A stretch of 64,000 bases of DNA, from NCBI RefSeq assembly GCF_016598485.1, contig NZ_JAEMUW010000022.1, positions 1-64,000 of the forward strand, given 5' to 3'. Numbering within the stretch: position 1 is the stretch's first letter; every line of letters begins with the position of its first letter. A program made the translations under genes and the position numbers. Source of the DNA: Micromonospora coerulea (GTDB lineage Bacteria > Actinomycetota > Actinomycetes > Mycobacteriales > Micromonosporaceae). This document shows positions 41,906 to 51,038 of the stretch, one piece after another. Under the pieces are notes generated by a model, which was not told where the DNA came from, did not search any database, and was given only the letters and a program-made list of their open reading frames with translations.

Positions 41906-43390
41906 GTGACCTCGGCGACACTGTTGACCCCCGCCAGGACCCCGTCGGGGCCGAGGGGCGACCGCCCCGGGCCGGCGGCGCGTGCCGACGAGCGGGCCTA
42001 CATCCGGCTGCTGGCGGTGCTGGACACCGGCGTCCTCGCGGTGGCCATCCTCGTCGGGTACGTCGCCCGCTTCGGTGACGAGGAGCCGAGCGGTTCGGAG
42101 ATCCCGTACGTCCTGGTCGCCCCCGGCCTGCTGCTGGCCTGGCTGATCTCGCTGCGGGCGCTGCGCTGCTATGACGACCGGGTGCTCGGCTACGGTGCCG
42201 ACGAGTACCGGCGGGTCAGCTCGGCCAGCCTGCGGCTCGCCGGTGGCATCGCCATCGCCGGCTACATCGCCGACGTCGGCGTCTCCCGCGGTTTCCTGGC
42301 GATCTCCTTCGCGGTCGGCACGGTCGGGCTCGAGGTGGCCCGCTTCGCCGCCCGCAAGCGGCTGCACCGCGCCCGGGACCGCGGCGCCGGTTGGTCCCGC
42401 AAGGTGCTGGTGGTCGGCGACACCGCGCACGTGCTGGAGCTGGTGCACACGCTGCGCCGCGAGCCGTACGCCGGCTATCAGGTGGTCGGTGCGTGCATAC
42501 CCGACGCGCTGCTCGCCCCGGTGCCGCAGCGGCTGGGTGACGTGCCGGTGGTCGGTTCGTTCCGCGGCATCCCCGAGGCGGCCACCGCCATCGGGGCGGA
42601 CACCGTGGCGGTCACCGCCTCCGGCGAACTCACCGCGACCCGGCTGCGTCGGCTCGGCTGGCAGCTCGAGGGGACCGGGGTGGACCTGGTCGTCGCTCCC
42701 GCGCTGACCGACGTCGCCGGCCCACGCATCCACACCCGTCCGGTCGCCGGCCTGCCGCTGATCCACGTCGAGGCGCCCGAGTTCCGCGGCGCCCGCAAGC
42801 TGGTCAAGGGCTTCGTCGACCGGTCCCTGTCGTTCGTCGCGCTGACCCTGCTGCTGCCGCTGCTGGTGGTCATCGCCCTCGCCATCAAGCTGGACAGCCG
42901 GGGGCCGGTGCTGTTCCGCCAGACCCGGGTCGGTCAGGGCGGCGAGGAGTTCGGCGTCTTCAAGTTCCGCACGATGGTGGTCAACGCCGACGCCCTGCTC
43001 GCCGAGCTGGCCGCGCGGAACGAGACCGACGGCCTGATGTTCAAGATGCGCGACGACCCCCGGGTCACCCGGATCGGCCGGCTGCTGCGCAAGTGGTCCC
43101 TGGACGAGCTGCCGCAGCTGGTGAACGTGCTGCTCGGCCAGATGAGCCTGGTCGGCCCGCGCCCGCCGCTCCCCTCCGAGGTGGCCCGGTACGACGGCGA
43201 CGTGGCCCGGCGACTGCTGGTGAAGCCCGGCATGACCGGTCTCTGGCAGGTCAGCGGCCGGTCCGACCTGAGCTGGGAGGACGGCATCCGGCTCGACCTC
43301 TACTACGTAGAGAACTGGTCGCTCGCCGCCGACCTGACCATCCTGTGGAAGACCTTCGGCGCGGTGCTCAACAGCCGCGGCGCGTACTGA
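41906..43390 (+). CDS. exopolysaccharide polyprenyl glycosylphosphotransferase
   Basis: This 494-residue integral membrane protein probably transfers a sugar phosphate from UDP-sugar to undecaprenyl phosphate, the first step of exopolysaccharide or glycoconjugate assembly. The N-terminal half has about four helices and a nucleotide-binding-like CoA region ([15 protein letters not shown]). The C-terminal half is the catalytic bacterial sugar transferase domain with a helix near 300 and the KFRTM, DELPQL and [13 protein letters not shown] motifs. The start is GTG after GGGAGGG. Further polysaccharide genes are not present beside it. A bulged hairpin follows. Confidence 0.9.
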   Translation: MTSATLLTPARTPSGPRGDRPGPAARADERAYIRLLAVLDTGVLAVAILVGYVARFGDEEPSGSEIPYVLVAPGLLLAWLISLRALRCYDDRVLGYGADEYRRVSSASLRLAGGIAIAGYIADVGVSRGFLAISFAVGTVGLEVARFAARKRLHRARDRGAGWSRKVLVVGDTAHVLELVHTLRREPYAGYQVVGACIPDALLAPVPQRLGDVPVVGSFRGIPEAATAIGADTVAVTASGELTATRLRRLGWQLEGTGVDLVVAPALTDVAGPRIHTRPVAGLPLIHVEAPEFRGARKLVKGFVDRSLSFVALTLLLPLLVVIALAIKLDSRGPVLFRQTRVGQGGEEFGVFKFRTMVVNADALLAELAARNETDGLMFKMRDDPRVTRIGRLLRKWSLDELPQLVNVLLGQMSLVGPRPPLPSEVARYDGDVARRLLVKPGMTGLWQVSGRSDLSWEDGIRLDLYYVENWSLAADLTILWKTFGAVLNSRGAY

Positions 43391-43431
43391 GCCGCCGGCC
43401 CCCGCGGGTGGTGCGCCGCGGGGCCGGCGGC
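43391..43431. terminator. bulged GC hairpin between convergent genes
   Basis: A 16-bp stem with one bulged C (43391-43407 with 43416-43431) starts immediately after the sugar transferase stop codon and ends 5 bp before the phosphatase stop on the other strand. It probably serves both genes. Confidence 0.75.
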
Positions 43432-43435
43432 CCGG

Positions 43436-44566
43436 TCAGGGCTGCGGCCCCAGCCAGTCGAGGCAGACCACCACGGCGTCGTCGACCAGGTCGCCGGCGA
43501 CGAACGCCCGCAGGTCACCGATGAGGGAGCGGACCGCGTCCAGCGGCTCCATCGGCCCGGTACGCCGCAGGAAGCGGTCCAGCGCCGTCTCGCCGTACCG
43601 GATGTTCTGCCCGGTGGCGTCGATCACGCCGTCGCTGACCACGAAGAGCCGGTCCCCGCGGCGCAGCTGGAAATGCTGCTCCCGGTAGTCCGTGCCCTCG
43701 AACATGCCCAGCGGGAACTGCTTCTCCAGGACCTGCTCGGCGACCTCGCCGTCGCGCAGCCGCACCAGCCGCGGGGAGCCGGCGTCGACCACGGTCAACG
43801 TGCCGGTTTCCAGGTCCAGTGCCAGCAACAGTGCGGAGAGGTGCTGCTCGCCCCGGTGCAGGGCGTAGATCGCCTGGTCGGCAAGCGCGGCCTGGTCGGC
43901 CAGGCCCAGCTCGGCCCGGCGGGCGTTGCGCAGCGCGTGGGTGGCCAGCGAGGTGAGCATGGACGCGGCCACCCCCTCGCCCGAGCCGTTGACCACGGAC
44001 AGCCACAGCCGGTGGCCGTCGTCGGACCAGTCGAAGCCGTCGCCGCGGACCGCGTACGCCGGCTCCAGCTGCCCGGCCAGGCTGAACGAGGGGCGGATTC
44101 GGCTGCGCCCGGGCAGCAGCTCCCACTGCATTTCGGCGGCGAGGGTGAGGCGCCGGGTGCGCCGGGCGGTCAGGTAGATGTCGGTGCTGGCGGAGACGGC
44201 AGCCAGCTCGTGACCGAGCGCGGTGGCGATCGCGCCGAGCTCCCCGACGGTGGTCGGGTCGTCCGGCACCGGTGAGAGCCGCAGCACACCCCGGCGTTCC
44301 CCGCGCATGCCCACCGGGAACCAGCCGGTCCCGTCGGTGACGATCGGCTCCTGGTGGTCGAAGCACCGCCAGGCCGGGTGCCCCGGCCCGGTGATCGACT
44401 CGCCGCCGTTCAGCGGCAGCAGTTCCGCCAGCCGGTAGTCAACCTGGTACAGCTCGGCCCCGGTGATCTGGTACGCCTCCTTCAGCTCGCCGGCCAGCCG
44501 GTCGAGCAGGAGGTCGGCCGGTGCCTCGGTGAGGGTCCGGCGGGCCTGATCCTCCGGTCCGCTCAT
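43436..44566 (-). CDS. PP2C-like (SpoIIE/RsbU) phosphatase with N-terminal GAF-like region
   Basis: This 376-residue protein has a GAF-like N-terminal region (about 15-125) and a C-terminal PP2C-like SpoIIE domain (about 165-376). Family enzymes dephosphorylate anti-sigma-factor antagonists. The usual DxxGHG metal motif appears as VVNGSGEG, with Asn in place of the first Asp, though VSDGVIDA and DDAVVV near the C-terminus are retained, so metal binding or activity may be reduced. The ATG follows AAAGGAGC. It is divergent from the MarR gene with a 56-bp gap. Confidence 0.82.
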   Translation of the reverse strand: MSGPEDQARRTLTEAPADLLLDRLAGELKEAYQITGAELYQVDYRLAELLPLNGGESITGPGHPAWRCFDHQEPIVTDGTGWFPVGMRGERRGVLRLSPVPDDPTTVGELGAIATALGHELAAVSASTDIYLTARRTRRLTLAAEMQWELLPGRSRIRPSFSLAGQLEPAYAVRGDGFDWSDDGHRLWLSVVNGSGEGVAASMLTSLATHALRNARRAELGLADQAALADQAIYALHRGEQHLSALLLALDLETGTLTVVDAGSPRLVRLRDGEVAEQVLEKQFPLGMFEGTDYREQHFQLRRGDRLFVVSDGVIDATGQNIRYGETALDRFLRRTGPMEPLDAVRSLIGDLRAFVAGDLVDDAVVVCLDWLGPQP

Positions 44567-44622
44567 CTTTGCTCCTTTGCACAGGTCGATGGCCTGGTGG
44601 GGCGGGTAGTCTCGGGCCCACC

Positions 44623-45213
44623 ATGGCCGAAGAACCCGGTCCGTACGGACCCGATGCGAGTATGACCGCCGCCCTGGATGAGGCGGCGGGCACCCTGCTG
44701 GCCGTCTGGGAGGCGGCCCGGGAACGGACGACGAGCCGGCTCTCCAGTGCCCAGTTGCGGGCGGTCATGGTCGTGGATCAGCACGACGGGATCAATCTCC
44801 GCCGGCTCGCCACGTTGACGGACATGCTGCTCTCCTCCGCCAGCCGGCTCTGTGACCGGCTGGTCGCGGCCGGGATGCTGGAGCGGGAACCGGGTCGGTT
44901 CGACCGGCGGGAGATCTCGCTGCACCTCACCCCGGAGGCGGTCCGGCTCCTCGCCGAGCTGCGGGCCGACCGCCGGCAGCGGCTGGACCGGGTCCTCGCC
45001 GGGATGACTCCGGAGGGGCGGGAGGCGCTGCTGCGCGGCATGCGGGAGTTCGACGAGGCGGCCCGGCGCCGCGAGGCCACGGCGGCGCCGGAGGCCGGCT
45101 GGCCGGTGGCGCAGGCGTCGCGGGAGCGCTCGGGGGAGTCGGCGGAGTGGGCGGACGGCGCGACCGGGCCGTCGCGCCCGGCGGATGAGCCACCGGTGGC
45201 GCGCACCGCCTGA
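44623..45213 (+). CDS. MarR family transcriptional regulator
   Basis: This 196-residue protein has a winged-helix MarR domain (about 15-135): the region SSAQLRAVMVVDQHDGINLRRLATLTDMLLSSASRLCDRLVAAGMLER gives the recognition helix and wing. The C-terminal 60 residues are low-complexity and probably disordered, unusual for MarR proteins of about 150 residues. The ATG at 44623 matches the family start; ATG 44662 is possible. It diverges from the PP2C-like gene, which may be its target, but no palindrome stands out in the 56-bp gap. The ligand is unknown. Confidence 0.82.
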   Translation: MAEEPGPYGPDASMTAALDEAAGTLLAVWEAARERTTSRLSSAQLRAVMVVDQHDGINLRRLATLTDMLLSSASRLCDRLVAAGMLEREPGRFDRREISLHLTPEAVRLLAELRADRRQRLDRVLAGMTPEGREALLRGMREFDEAARRREATAAPEAGWPVAQASRERSGESAEWADGATGPSRPADEPPVARTA

Positions 45214-45303
45214 GACCGCCGTACCGGCCGACGGCCCGGGAGCCCTGCCGGCGGCCGGGGGTGCGAAGGTGACGATCCCACGGTCAGGGACCGGCGATCC
45301 CGG

Positions 45304-45402
45304 TCACGCGAGCGCCGCCGCCACGGCGAGCAGGGCGATGTCGTCGTGGGCCTCGCCGAGCCACTCGTCGACGAGCTGGAGCAGCCGGTCGACCAGGGCG
45401 TT
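45304..45402 (-). pseudogene. C-terminal remnant of a PP2C-like phosphatase
   Basis: The minus strand encodes [26 protein letters not shown] and AAALA ending at a stop read at 45304-45306, which resembles the C-terminal end of SpoIIE/RsbU phosphatases. An in-frame stop lies just upstream, and the continuing open frame (to 45475) is shifted by one base. The rest of 45214-45539 has nothing recognisable. It may be a remnant of a duplicated copy of the nearby PP2C-like gene; the match is short. Confidence 0.35.
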
Positions 45403-45539
45403 CCATCAGCGCCAACGGCCGCTGTTCGACCAGCCGGAGGGTCTGCGGCGACTGGCGTACCCGGCCGGTCAGCACGGCCGGTTGCCTGGCGGCAAGCGTA
45501 CCGAGGGACGCAGGCGATCGCCCATCGAGGAAGCTGCCC

Positions 45540-46796
45540 TCACCCCGCGCGGGTAAGCCAGCCGGCCGGCCGGTCCACGATCCGGCGGACCACCGAGGCG
45601 GCCCCGCCGACGGCCGCGGACCGCGCGCCCAGAGCGGCCGGCCGCACGGTCACCGGCGACCAGGCGGCGGTGAGCACCCGCCCGGTGATCTCCGCGAGCA
45701 TCGGCGGGCGCAGCCAGCGGGCGAGCGGGGCGTACCCGCCGCCGAGCACCACGGTGTCCAGATCGAGCAGGTTCACCACGCCCGCGACGGTCACCCCGAG
45801 CGCGGTCCCGGCGTCCGCCAGCGCGGCGCGGGTGGCCGGGTCGCCCGCCTCGGCCAGCTCCGCCAGCCGGGCCGCGGCGGTGTCCGCCGGGAGGTCGGCG
45901 CCGGCCAGCCCGGCCGCGGCCAGGACGGCCTCCTGGCCCGCGTACCGCTCCAGGCAGCCGCGGCCGCCGCAGCGGCACGGGCGCCCCTCGGGGTGTACCG
46001 GGATGTGACCGATCTCGCCGCTCCAGCCGCGGGTGCCCCGGTACAGCGCGCCGTCGAGGACGATCCCGGCACCGATGCCGATCTCGCCGGTCAGGTGCAG
46101 GAAGCTCGCCGTGCCGGGCGGTCCGGCGTGCAGTTCGCCCAGGGCGGCGAGGTTGGCCTCGTTCTCCACCACCAGCGCCGGTACCCCGTCGACCGGCTCG
46201 GTCAGCCGGTGCCCGGCGAGCAGCGCGGGGACGTCCACGTCCCGCCAGCCCAGGTTGGGGGCGAGCCGGACCAGGCCGCCGTCGGAGACCAGGCCGGGGA
46301 CCGCGAGCGCCGCGCCGGCCAGGGTCAGTCCTTCGCGTACGGCGGCGGCGCGCGCGTCGGCGGCGAGCGCGGCGAGTCGGGTCAGCGCGTCGGCGGGGGA
46401 GACCGGGCGAAGGTCGGCGCGGTGGACGACGTGATGCCGGACCGTGCCGGCCAGGTCGACCACGCAGGCGGCCAGGTAGTCGACGTTGACCTCCAGGCCG
46501 AGCCCGGCCGGCCCGTGGTCGGCGAGCACCAGGCCCCGGGCGGGGCGGCCGGCGCCGGTGCGCGGGGCGTAGTCGGCCTCGGCCACCAACCGGCCGCCGA
46601 GCAGGTCGTCGACGACCGCCGAGACGGTCGCCCGGGTGAGGCCGGTGTCGGCGGCGAGCTCGGCGCGGGAGGGCGGTCGGTCCGCGGCGGCGATCCGCCG
46701 GAGCACGACCGCGAGGTTGAGCTCACGGAGGCTGCCCTGCCGGACCGCGCCGGTCGGGCTGCTGGTCACCTCTTGACACTGCCACACCGCGGTCAT
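45540..46796 (-). CDS. xylR: ROK family transcriptional repressor, probable xylose regulator
   Basis: This 418-residue ROK protein has an N-terminal winged helix ([24 protein letters not shown], about 43-66) and a sugar-kinase-like domain with [32 protein letters not shown] and the zinc motif [14 protein letters not shown]. Divergence from xylA over 48 bp, and the classical XylR design, suggest a repressor released by xylose. The ATG at 46796 lies inside the promoter of xylA, so the shared region is very compact; GTG 46769 is an alternative. It is convergent with the PP2C remnant. Confidence 0.88.
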   Translation of the reverse strand: MTAVWQCQEVTSSPTGAVRQGSLRELNLAVVLRRIAAADRPPSRAELAADTGLTRATVSAVVDDLLGGRLVAEADYAPRTGAGRPARGLVLADHGPAGLGLEVNVDYLAACVVDLAGTVRHHVVHRADLRPVSPADALTRLAALAADARAAAVREGLTLAGAALAVPGLVSDGGLVRLAPNLGWRDVDVPALLAGHRLTEPVDGVPALVVENEANLAALGELHAGPPGTASFLHLTGEIGIGAGIVLDGALYRGTRGWSGEIGHIPVHPEGRPCRCGGRGCLERYAGQEAVLAAAGLAGADLPADTAAARLAELAEAGDPATRAALADAGTALGVTVAGVVNLLDLDTVVLGGGYAPLARWLRPPMLAEITGRVLTAAWSPVTVRPAALGARSAAVGGAASVVRRIVDRPAGWLTRAG

Positions 46797-46820
46797 TTAA
46801 TTCAACCACTGAACAAATTG
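46773..46820 (+). promoter_or_regulatory. xylA promoter with overlapping operator
   Basis: TTGACA (46773-46778), a 17-bp spacer and TTTAAT (46796-46801) give a near-consensus vegetative promoter firing at about 46808. The imperfect palindrome TTCAACCACTGAA (46801-46813), within the AT-rich stretch 46796-46819, lies across the start site, a typical place for repression by the ROK protein. The -10 overlaps the ATG of the ROK gene on the other strand. Confidence 0.75.
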
Positions 46821-46844
46821 CGGCGACACCACCGGAGGTCTGCC

Positions 46845-48032
46845 ATGGCACCCCGTCCCACGCCCGCCGACAAGTTCTCCTTCGGTCTCTGGACGGTGGG
46901 CTGGCAGGCCCGTGACCCGTTCGGCGACGCCACCCGTCCCGAGCTGGACGCGGTCGAGGCGGTCCACCGCCTCGCCGAACTCGGCGCGTACGGGATCACC
47001 TTCCACGACGACGACCTGGTGCCCTTCGGCGCGGACGCGGCCACCCGCGACGCCCGCCTGACCCGGTTCCGCAAGGCCCTCGACGAGACCGGCCTGGTGG
47101 TGCCGATGGTCACCACCAACCTGTTCACCCACCCGGTCTTCAAGGATGGCGGCTTCACCAGCAACGACCGCGACGTGCGCCGGTACGCGCTGCGCAAGGT
47201 GCTGCGCAACGTCGACCTCGCCGCCGAGCTGGGCGCCCGCACCTTCGTCATGTGGGGCGGCCGGGAGGGCGCCGAGTACGACCTGGCCAAGGACGTCCGC
47301 GCCGCGCTGGACCGGTACCGCGAGGCCGTCGACCTGCTCTGCCAGTACGTGCTCGACCAGGGCTACGACCTGCGTTTCGCCCTCGAACCCAAGCCGAACG
47401 AGCCGCGCGGCGACATCCTGCTGCCCACCGTCGGGCACGCGCTGGCATTCATCTCCACCCTGGCCCACCCCGAGCGGGTCGGGCTCAACCCCGAGGTCGG
47501 GCACGAGCAGATGGCCGGGCTGAACTTCGCCCACGGCATCGCCCAGGCGCTCTGGCAGGGCAAGCTGTTCCACATCGACCTCAACGGCCAGCGCGGCATC
47601 AAGTACGACCAGGACCTGGTCTTCGGCCACGGCGACCTGCTCAACGCGTTCGCCCTGGTCGACCTGCTGGAGCACGGGGGCCCGGACGGCGGTCCCGCGT
47701 ACGACGGGCCGCGGCACTTCGACTACAAGCCCTCCCGCACCGAGGACATGACCGGGGTGTGGGCCTCGGCCGAGGCGAACATGCGGACGTACCTGCTGCT
47801 GAAGGAGCGGGCCGCGGCGTTCCGGGCCGACCCGGAGGTCGCCGAGGCCCTGACCGCGAGCCGGGTCGGCGAGCTGGCCACGCCGACGCTGGCCGCGGGA
47901 GAGAGCTACGCCGACCTGCTCGCCGACCGCGCCGCGTTCGAGGAGTTCGACCCGGACGCGGCCGGGGCGCGCGGCTTCGGCTTCGTCCGGCTCAACCAGC
48001 TCGCCGTCGAGCACCTGCTCGGCGCGCGCTGA
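46845..48032 (+). CDS. xylA: xylose isomerase
   Basis: This 395-residue enzyme converts D-xylose to D-xylulose (and D-glucose to D-fructose) in the cytosol. The Streptomyces/Actinoplanes-type sequence is clear, with the active-site ITFHDDDL (His about residue 54), [11 protein letters not shown] (metal-ligand Glu near 180), HIDLNGQ and FDYKPSR (last metal ligand Asp). The ATG follows GGAGG at suitable spacing. It is the first gene of xylA-xylB-MFS, with a 12-bp gap to xylB, under the ROK regulator. Confidence 0.97.
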   Translation: MAPRPTPADKFSFGLWTVGWQARDPFGDATRPELDAVEAVHRLAELGAYGITFHDDDLVPFGADAATRDARLTRFRKALDETGLVVPMVTTNLFTHPVFKDGGFTSNDRDVRRYALRKVLRNVDLAAELGARTFVMWGGREGAEYDLAKDVRAALDRYREAVDLLCQYVLDQGYDLRFALEPKPNEPRGDILLPTVGHALAFISTLAHPERVGLNPEVGHEQMAGLNFAHGIAQALWQGKLFHIDLNGQRGIKYDQDLVFGHGDLLNAFALVDLLEHGGPDGGPAYDGPRHFDYKPSRTEDMTGVWASAEANMRTYLLLKERAAAFRADPEVAEALTASRVGELATPTLAAGESYADLLADRAAFEEFDPDAAGARGFGFVRLNQLAVEHLLGAR

Positions 48033-48044
48033 GGCGGGGCCGCC

Positions 48045-49496
48045 ATGCCGCTCGTCGCGGGGGTCGACTCGTCCACCCAGTCCTGCAAGGTCGTTGTCCG
48101 GGACGCGGAGACCGGCGCGCTGGTCCGCCAGGGCCGCGCGCCGCACCCCGACGGCACCGAGGTCGACCCGCGCGCCTGGTGGGACGCCCTGCTGACGGCC
48201 GTCGACGCGGCCGGCGGCCTGGCCGACGTCGCGGCCGTGTCGGTCGCCGGCCAGCAGCACGGCATGGTCTGCCTGGACGCGGCGGGGCAGGTGGTCCGGC
48301 CGGCGCTGCTCTGGAACGACACCCGGTCCGCCGAGGCGGCTCGGGAACTGGTCGAGGAGGCCGGCGGGGACGCGACCGGCCGCCGGTTCTGGGCCGGGGC
48401 GACCGGCAGCGTGCCGGTGGCCAGCTTCACCGCGACCAAGCTGCGCTGGCTGGCCCGGCACGAGCCGGCGAACGCCGACCGGGTGGCGGCGGTCTGCCTG
48501 CCGCACGACTGGCTGACCTGGCGCCTGGCGGGCGCCCCCGGCCTCGACGCGCTGCGCACCGACCGGGGCGACGCCAGCGGCACCGGCTACTGGTCGCCAC
48601 GGACCGGCGAGTACCGCCTCGACCTGCTGGACCGGGCCTTCGGCCGGCGCCTGCGGGTGCCGGCGGTGCTCGGTCCGGCGGAACCGGCGGGCGTCCTCGA
48701 CCCGGCGGTGCTCGGCGGCCGGGCCGGGGACGTCCTGCTCGGGCCGGGGACCGGGGACAACGCCGCCGCCGCCCTGGGCGTCGGGGCCGGGCCCGGCGAC
48801 GTGGTCGTCTCGATCGGCACCTCGGGCACGGTCTTCGCGGTGGCGGACGCCCCGGCCGCCGACGCGGCCGGTGCGGTGGCCGGCTTCGCCGACGCCACCG
48901 GCCGGTACCTGCCGCTGGTCTGCACGCTCAACGCGGCCCGCGTGCTGGACGCCGCGGCGGCGCTGCTCCGGGTCGGGCTGGACGAGGTGGCGGAGCTGGC
49001 GCTGGCCGTCCCGCCCGGCGCGGACGGGCTGGTCATGGTGCCGTACCTGGAGGGGGAGCGGACCCCGAACCGGCCGCTCGCCACCGGCTCCGTGCACGGC
49101 CTGACCCTGTCCAACGCCACCGCCGGCCACCTGGCCCGGGCCGCCGTGGAGGGGATGCTCTGCGCGCTCGCCGACGGGCTCGACGCGCTGATCGCGCAGG
49201 GCGCGACCGCCGACCGGGTCATCCTGGTCGGCGGCGGGGCCCGCTCGGCGGCGGTCCGCCGGATCGCGCCGCAGGTCTTCGGCTGCCCGGTGGTGGTGCC
49301 GCCGCCCGGGGAGTACGTCGCCGATGGCGCCGCCCGGCAGGCCGCCTGGGTCGCCCTGGGCGGCGCGACCCCGCCGCCGTGGACGCTCGGCGCCACCGAG
49401 CGGTACGCCGCGGAAGCCGTGCCCGCCATCCGCGAGCGGTACGCACAGGCCCGGGACCGGATCGTCGACCGACCGGGGGTCGTCACCGGGCCGTGA
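48045..49496 (+). CDS. xylB: xylulokinase
   Basis: This 483-residue FGGY-family kinase phosphorylates D-xylulose to xylulose 5-phosphate, the second step of xylose use. It has the N-terminal [13 protein letters not shown] phosphate-binding strand, the GQQHGMV substrate loop, [11 protein letters not shown] and [10 protein letters not shown] nucleotide-binding loops, and GGGARS near the end. Length is standard. It lies 12 bp after xylA, so is co-transcribed, with an ATG start. Annotation as xylulokinase rather than another FGGY kinase rests on its neighbours and the GQQHG motif. Confidence 0.94.
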   Translation: MPLVAGVDSSTQSCKVVVRDAETGALVRQGRAPHPDGTEVDPRAWWDALLTAVDAAGGLADVAAVSVAGQQHGMVCLDAAGQVVRPALLWNDTRSAEAARELVEEAGGDATGRRFWAGATGSVPVASFTATKLRWLARHEPANADRVAAVCLPHDWLTWRLAGAPGLDALRTDRGDASGTGYWSPRTGEYRLDLLDRAFGRRLRVPAVLGPAEPAGVLDPAVLGGRAGDVLLGPGTGDNAAAALGVGAGPGDVVVSIGTSGTVFAVADAPAADAAGAVAGFADATGRYLPLVCTLNAARVLDAAAALLRVGLDEVAELALAVPPGADGLVMVPYLEGERTPNRPLATGSVHGLTLSNATAGHLARAAVEGMLCALADGLDALIAQGATADRVILVGGGARSAAVRRIAPQVFGCPVVVPPPGEYVADGAARQAAWVALGGATPPPWTLGATERYAAEAVPAIRERYAQARDRIVDRPGVVTGP

Positions 49497-49520
49497 TCTC
49501 GTCCTGGTTTGCTGCCGGAC

Positions 49521-50933
49521 ATGACCGGCACCAGGATCTCCCGGCACGGGACCGCGGCGCACCGCCTCTACAGCGTCGTGGTGTTCGTGGTGCTCGCCTC
49601 GCTGGACAACGTGGCGATCGGCCTGGTCCCGCCGCTGTACGGGCCGATCTCCGGCGCGCTGGGCGTCTCGCAACGGTTGCTCGGCCTGGTCACCGCGGTG
49701 AGTTTCCTGGTCAGCGCGGTGGCCGCGGTCGCCTGGGCGTACGTCGGTGACCGGACCAACCGCAAGCCACTGCTGATGGTCGGCACGCTGATCTGGGCGG
49801 CCGGCACCGGCGGCAGCGCGCTCGCGCAGAACTACCCGACGTTCCTGGTCGCCCAGCTGGTCGCCGCGGTGGGGCTCGGGGCGGTCGGCTCGGTCGGTTT
49901 CTCCGTCGTCACCGACCTGATCTCACCCCGCCGCCGGGGGCTGGTGATGAGCTTCTGGGGCCTGTCCCAGGGTGTCGGCACCCTCGCCGGGACGCTGACC
50001 GGCGGGCTCCTCGGCGCCACCGACTGGCGGCGGCCGTTCCTACTCCTCACCGGGGTCGGGCTGACCGCCACGGTGGCCTACCTCTTCACGTACGACATCC
50101 GGCGCGGGCAGAGCGAGCCGGAGCTGGCCGAGGCGATCGACGCCGGGGCCGACTACGACTACCGGATCAGCAGATCCGACCTGCCCCGGATCCTGGCCCG
50201 GCGGACCAACCGCTGGCTGATCCTCCAGGGGCTCACCGCGCAGGCCGCGTTCGGCTCGCTGGTCTGGCTGCCGGTGCTCTTCGCCCAGCGGGCCGAGGCG
50301 CAGGGCTACTCGGCGGCGACGGCCGTGGTGGTGGGCAGCGTCTTCGCCACCCTGTTTCAGCTCGGCGGGGTGCTCTCCATCGTGGGCGGCCTGGTCGGCG
50401 ACGCGCTGCAACGGCGTACGCCGAGCGGGCGGGCCCTGGTCGCGGCGGTGGGCATCCTCGCGGCCGTGCCGTTCTACCTGGTCCTGTTCTTCGTGCCGAT
50501 CCGAATCGACGTGCCGGACGGCGGTGGCTCGGGCGCGGTGGTCGCCGCCGTGCTGGCCAGCGTGGTCACCGAGCCCACCGTCGGGCTGAGCCTGCTCGCC
50601 GCCGTGCTGGCGCTGGCCCTCACCTCGGCGAACTCGCCGAACTGGTTCGCGCTGATCGCCGACGTCAACCCGCCTGAGCACCGGGGCACCGTCTACAGCC
50701 TCGGCAACCTCGTCAACGGGGTGGGTCGGGCCGCCGGCAACGGGCTGGTCGGAGTGGCCTTCGCCGGGCTGCGCGCGGCCTTCCCGCCGCCGCTGAACTA
50801 CGCGGTCGGGCTGGCCGCCTTCCAGCTCTTCTTCCTGCCCACCGGGGTCATGTACTGGCTCGCCGCCCGCACCTCGCCCGGTGACATCGAGTCCGTGCAC
50901 GAGCTCCTGCACGCCCGCGCCGACCGCCTCTGA
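49521..50933 (+). CDS. MFS transporter
   Basis: This 470-residue protein has about twelve predicted transmembrane helices and the MFS loop signature DRTNRK between helices 2 and 3, so it is a secondary transporter. It is 24 bp after xylB, suggesting a link with xylose or xylo-oligosaccharide use, but it lacks sugar-porter signature motifs, and a drug or metabolite exporter role is equally possible. The ATG at 49521 is preferred over TTG 49509. A strong hairpin after its stop separates it from the convergent alpha-glucosidase gene. Confidence 0.85.
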   Translation: MTGTRISRHGTAAHRLYSVVVFVVLASLDNVAIGLVPPLYGPISGALGVSQRLLGLVTAVSFLVSAVAAVAWAYVGDRTNRKPLLMVGTLIWAAGTGGSALAQNYPTFLVAQLVAAVGLGAVGSVGFSVVTDLISPRRRGLVMSFWGLSQGVGTLAGTLTGGLLGATDWRRPFLLLTGVGLTATVAYLFTYDIRRGQSEPELAEAIDAGADYDYRISRSDLPRILARRTNRWLILQGLTAQAAFGSLVWLPVLFAQRAEAQGYSAATAVVVGSVFATLFQLGGVLSIVGGLVGDALQRRTPSGRALVAAVGILAAVPFYLVLFFVPIRIDVPDGGGSGAVVAAVLASVVTEPTVGLSLLAAVLALALTSANSPNWFALIADVNPPEHRGTVYSLGNLVNGVGRAAGNGLVGVAFAGLRAAFPPPLNYAVGLAAFQLFFLPTGVMYWLAARTSPGDIESVHELLHARADRL

Positions 50934-50986
50934 CCGGGTCGGACGCCCGGCCGGGCGCGGTGGCGCTGAGGTCGAAGACGAGAAGA

Positions 50987-51033
50987 GTCCGGCCCGCCGA
51001 CGCCGCCCTCGGGCGGTGGCCGGCGGGCCGGAC
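50987..51033. terminator. large hairpin between convergent MFS and GH13 genes
   Basis: A perfect 13-bp outer stem (50987-50999, 51021-51033) encloses a second 6-bp stem (CCGCCC/GGGCGG). It lies between the two stops and probably terminates both transcripts. Confidence 0.8.
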
Positions 51034-51038
51034 GGTGC

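Noticed and set aside
49521-50933. Calling the MFS gene a xylose transporter
   Set aside because: Only its position after xylB supports it; sugar-porter signature motifs are not seen.
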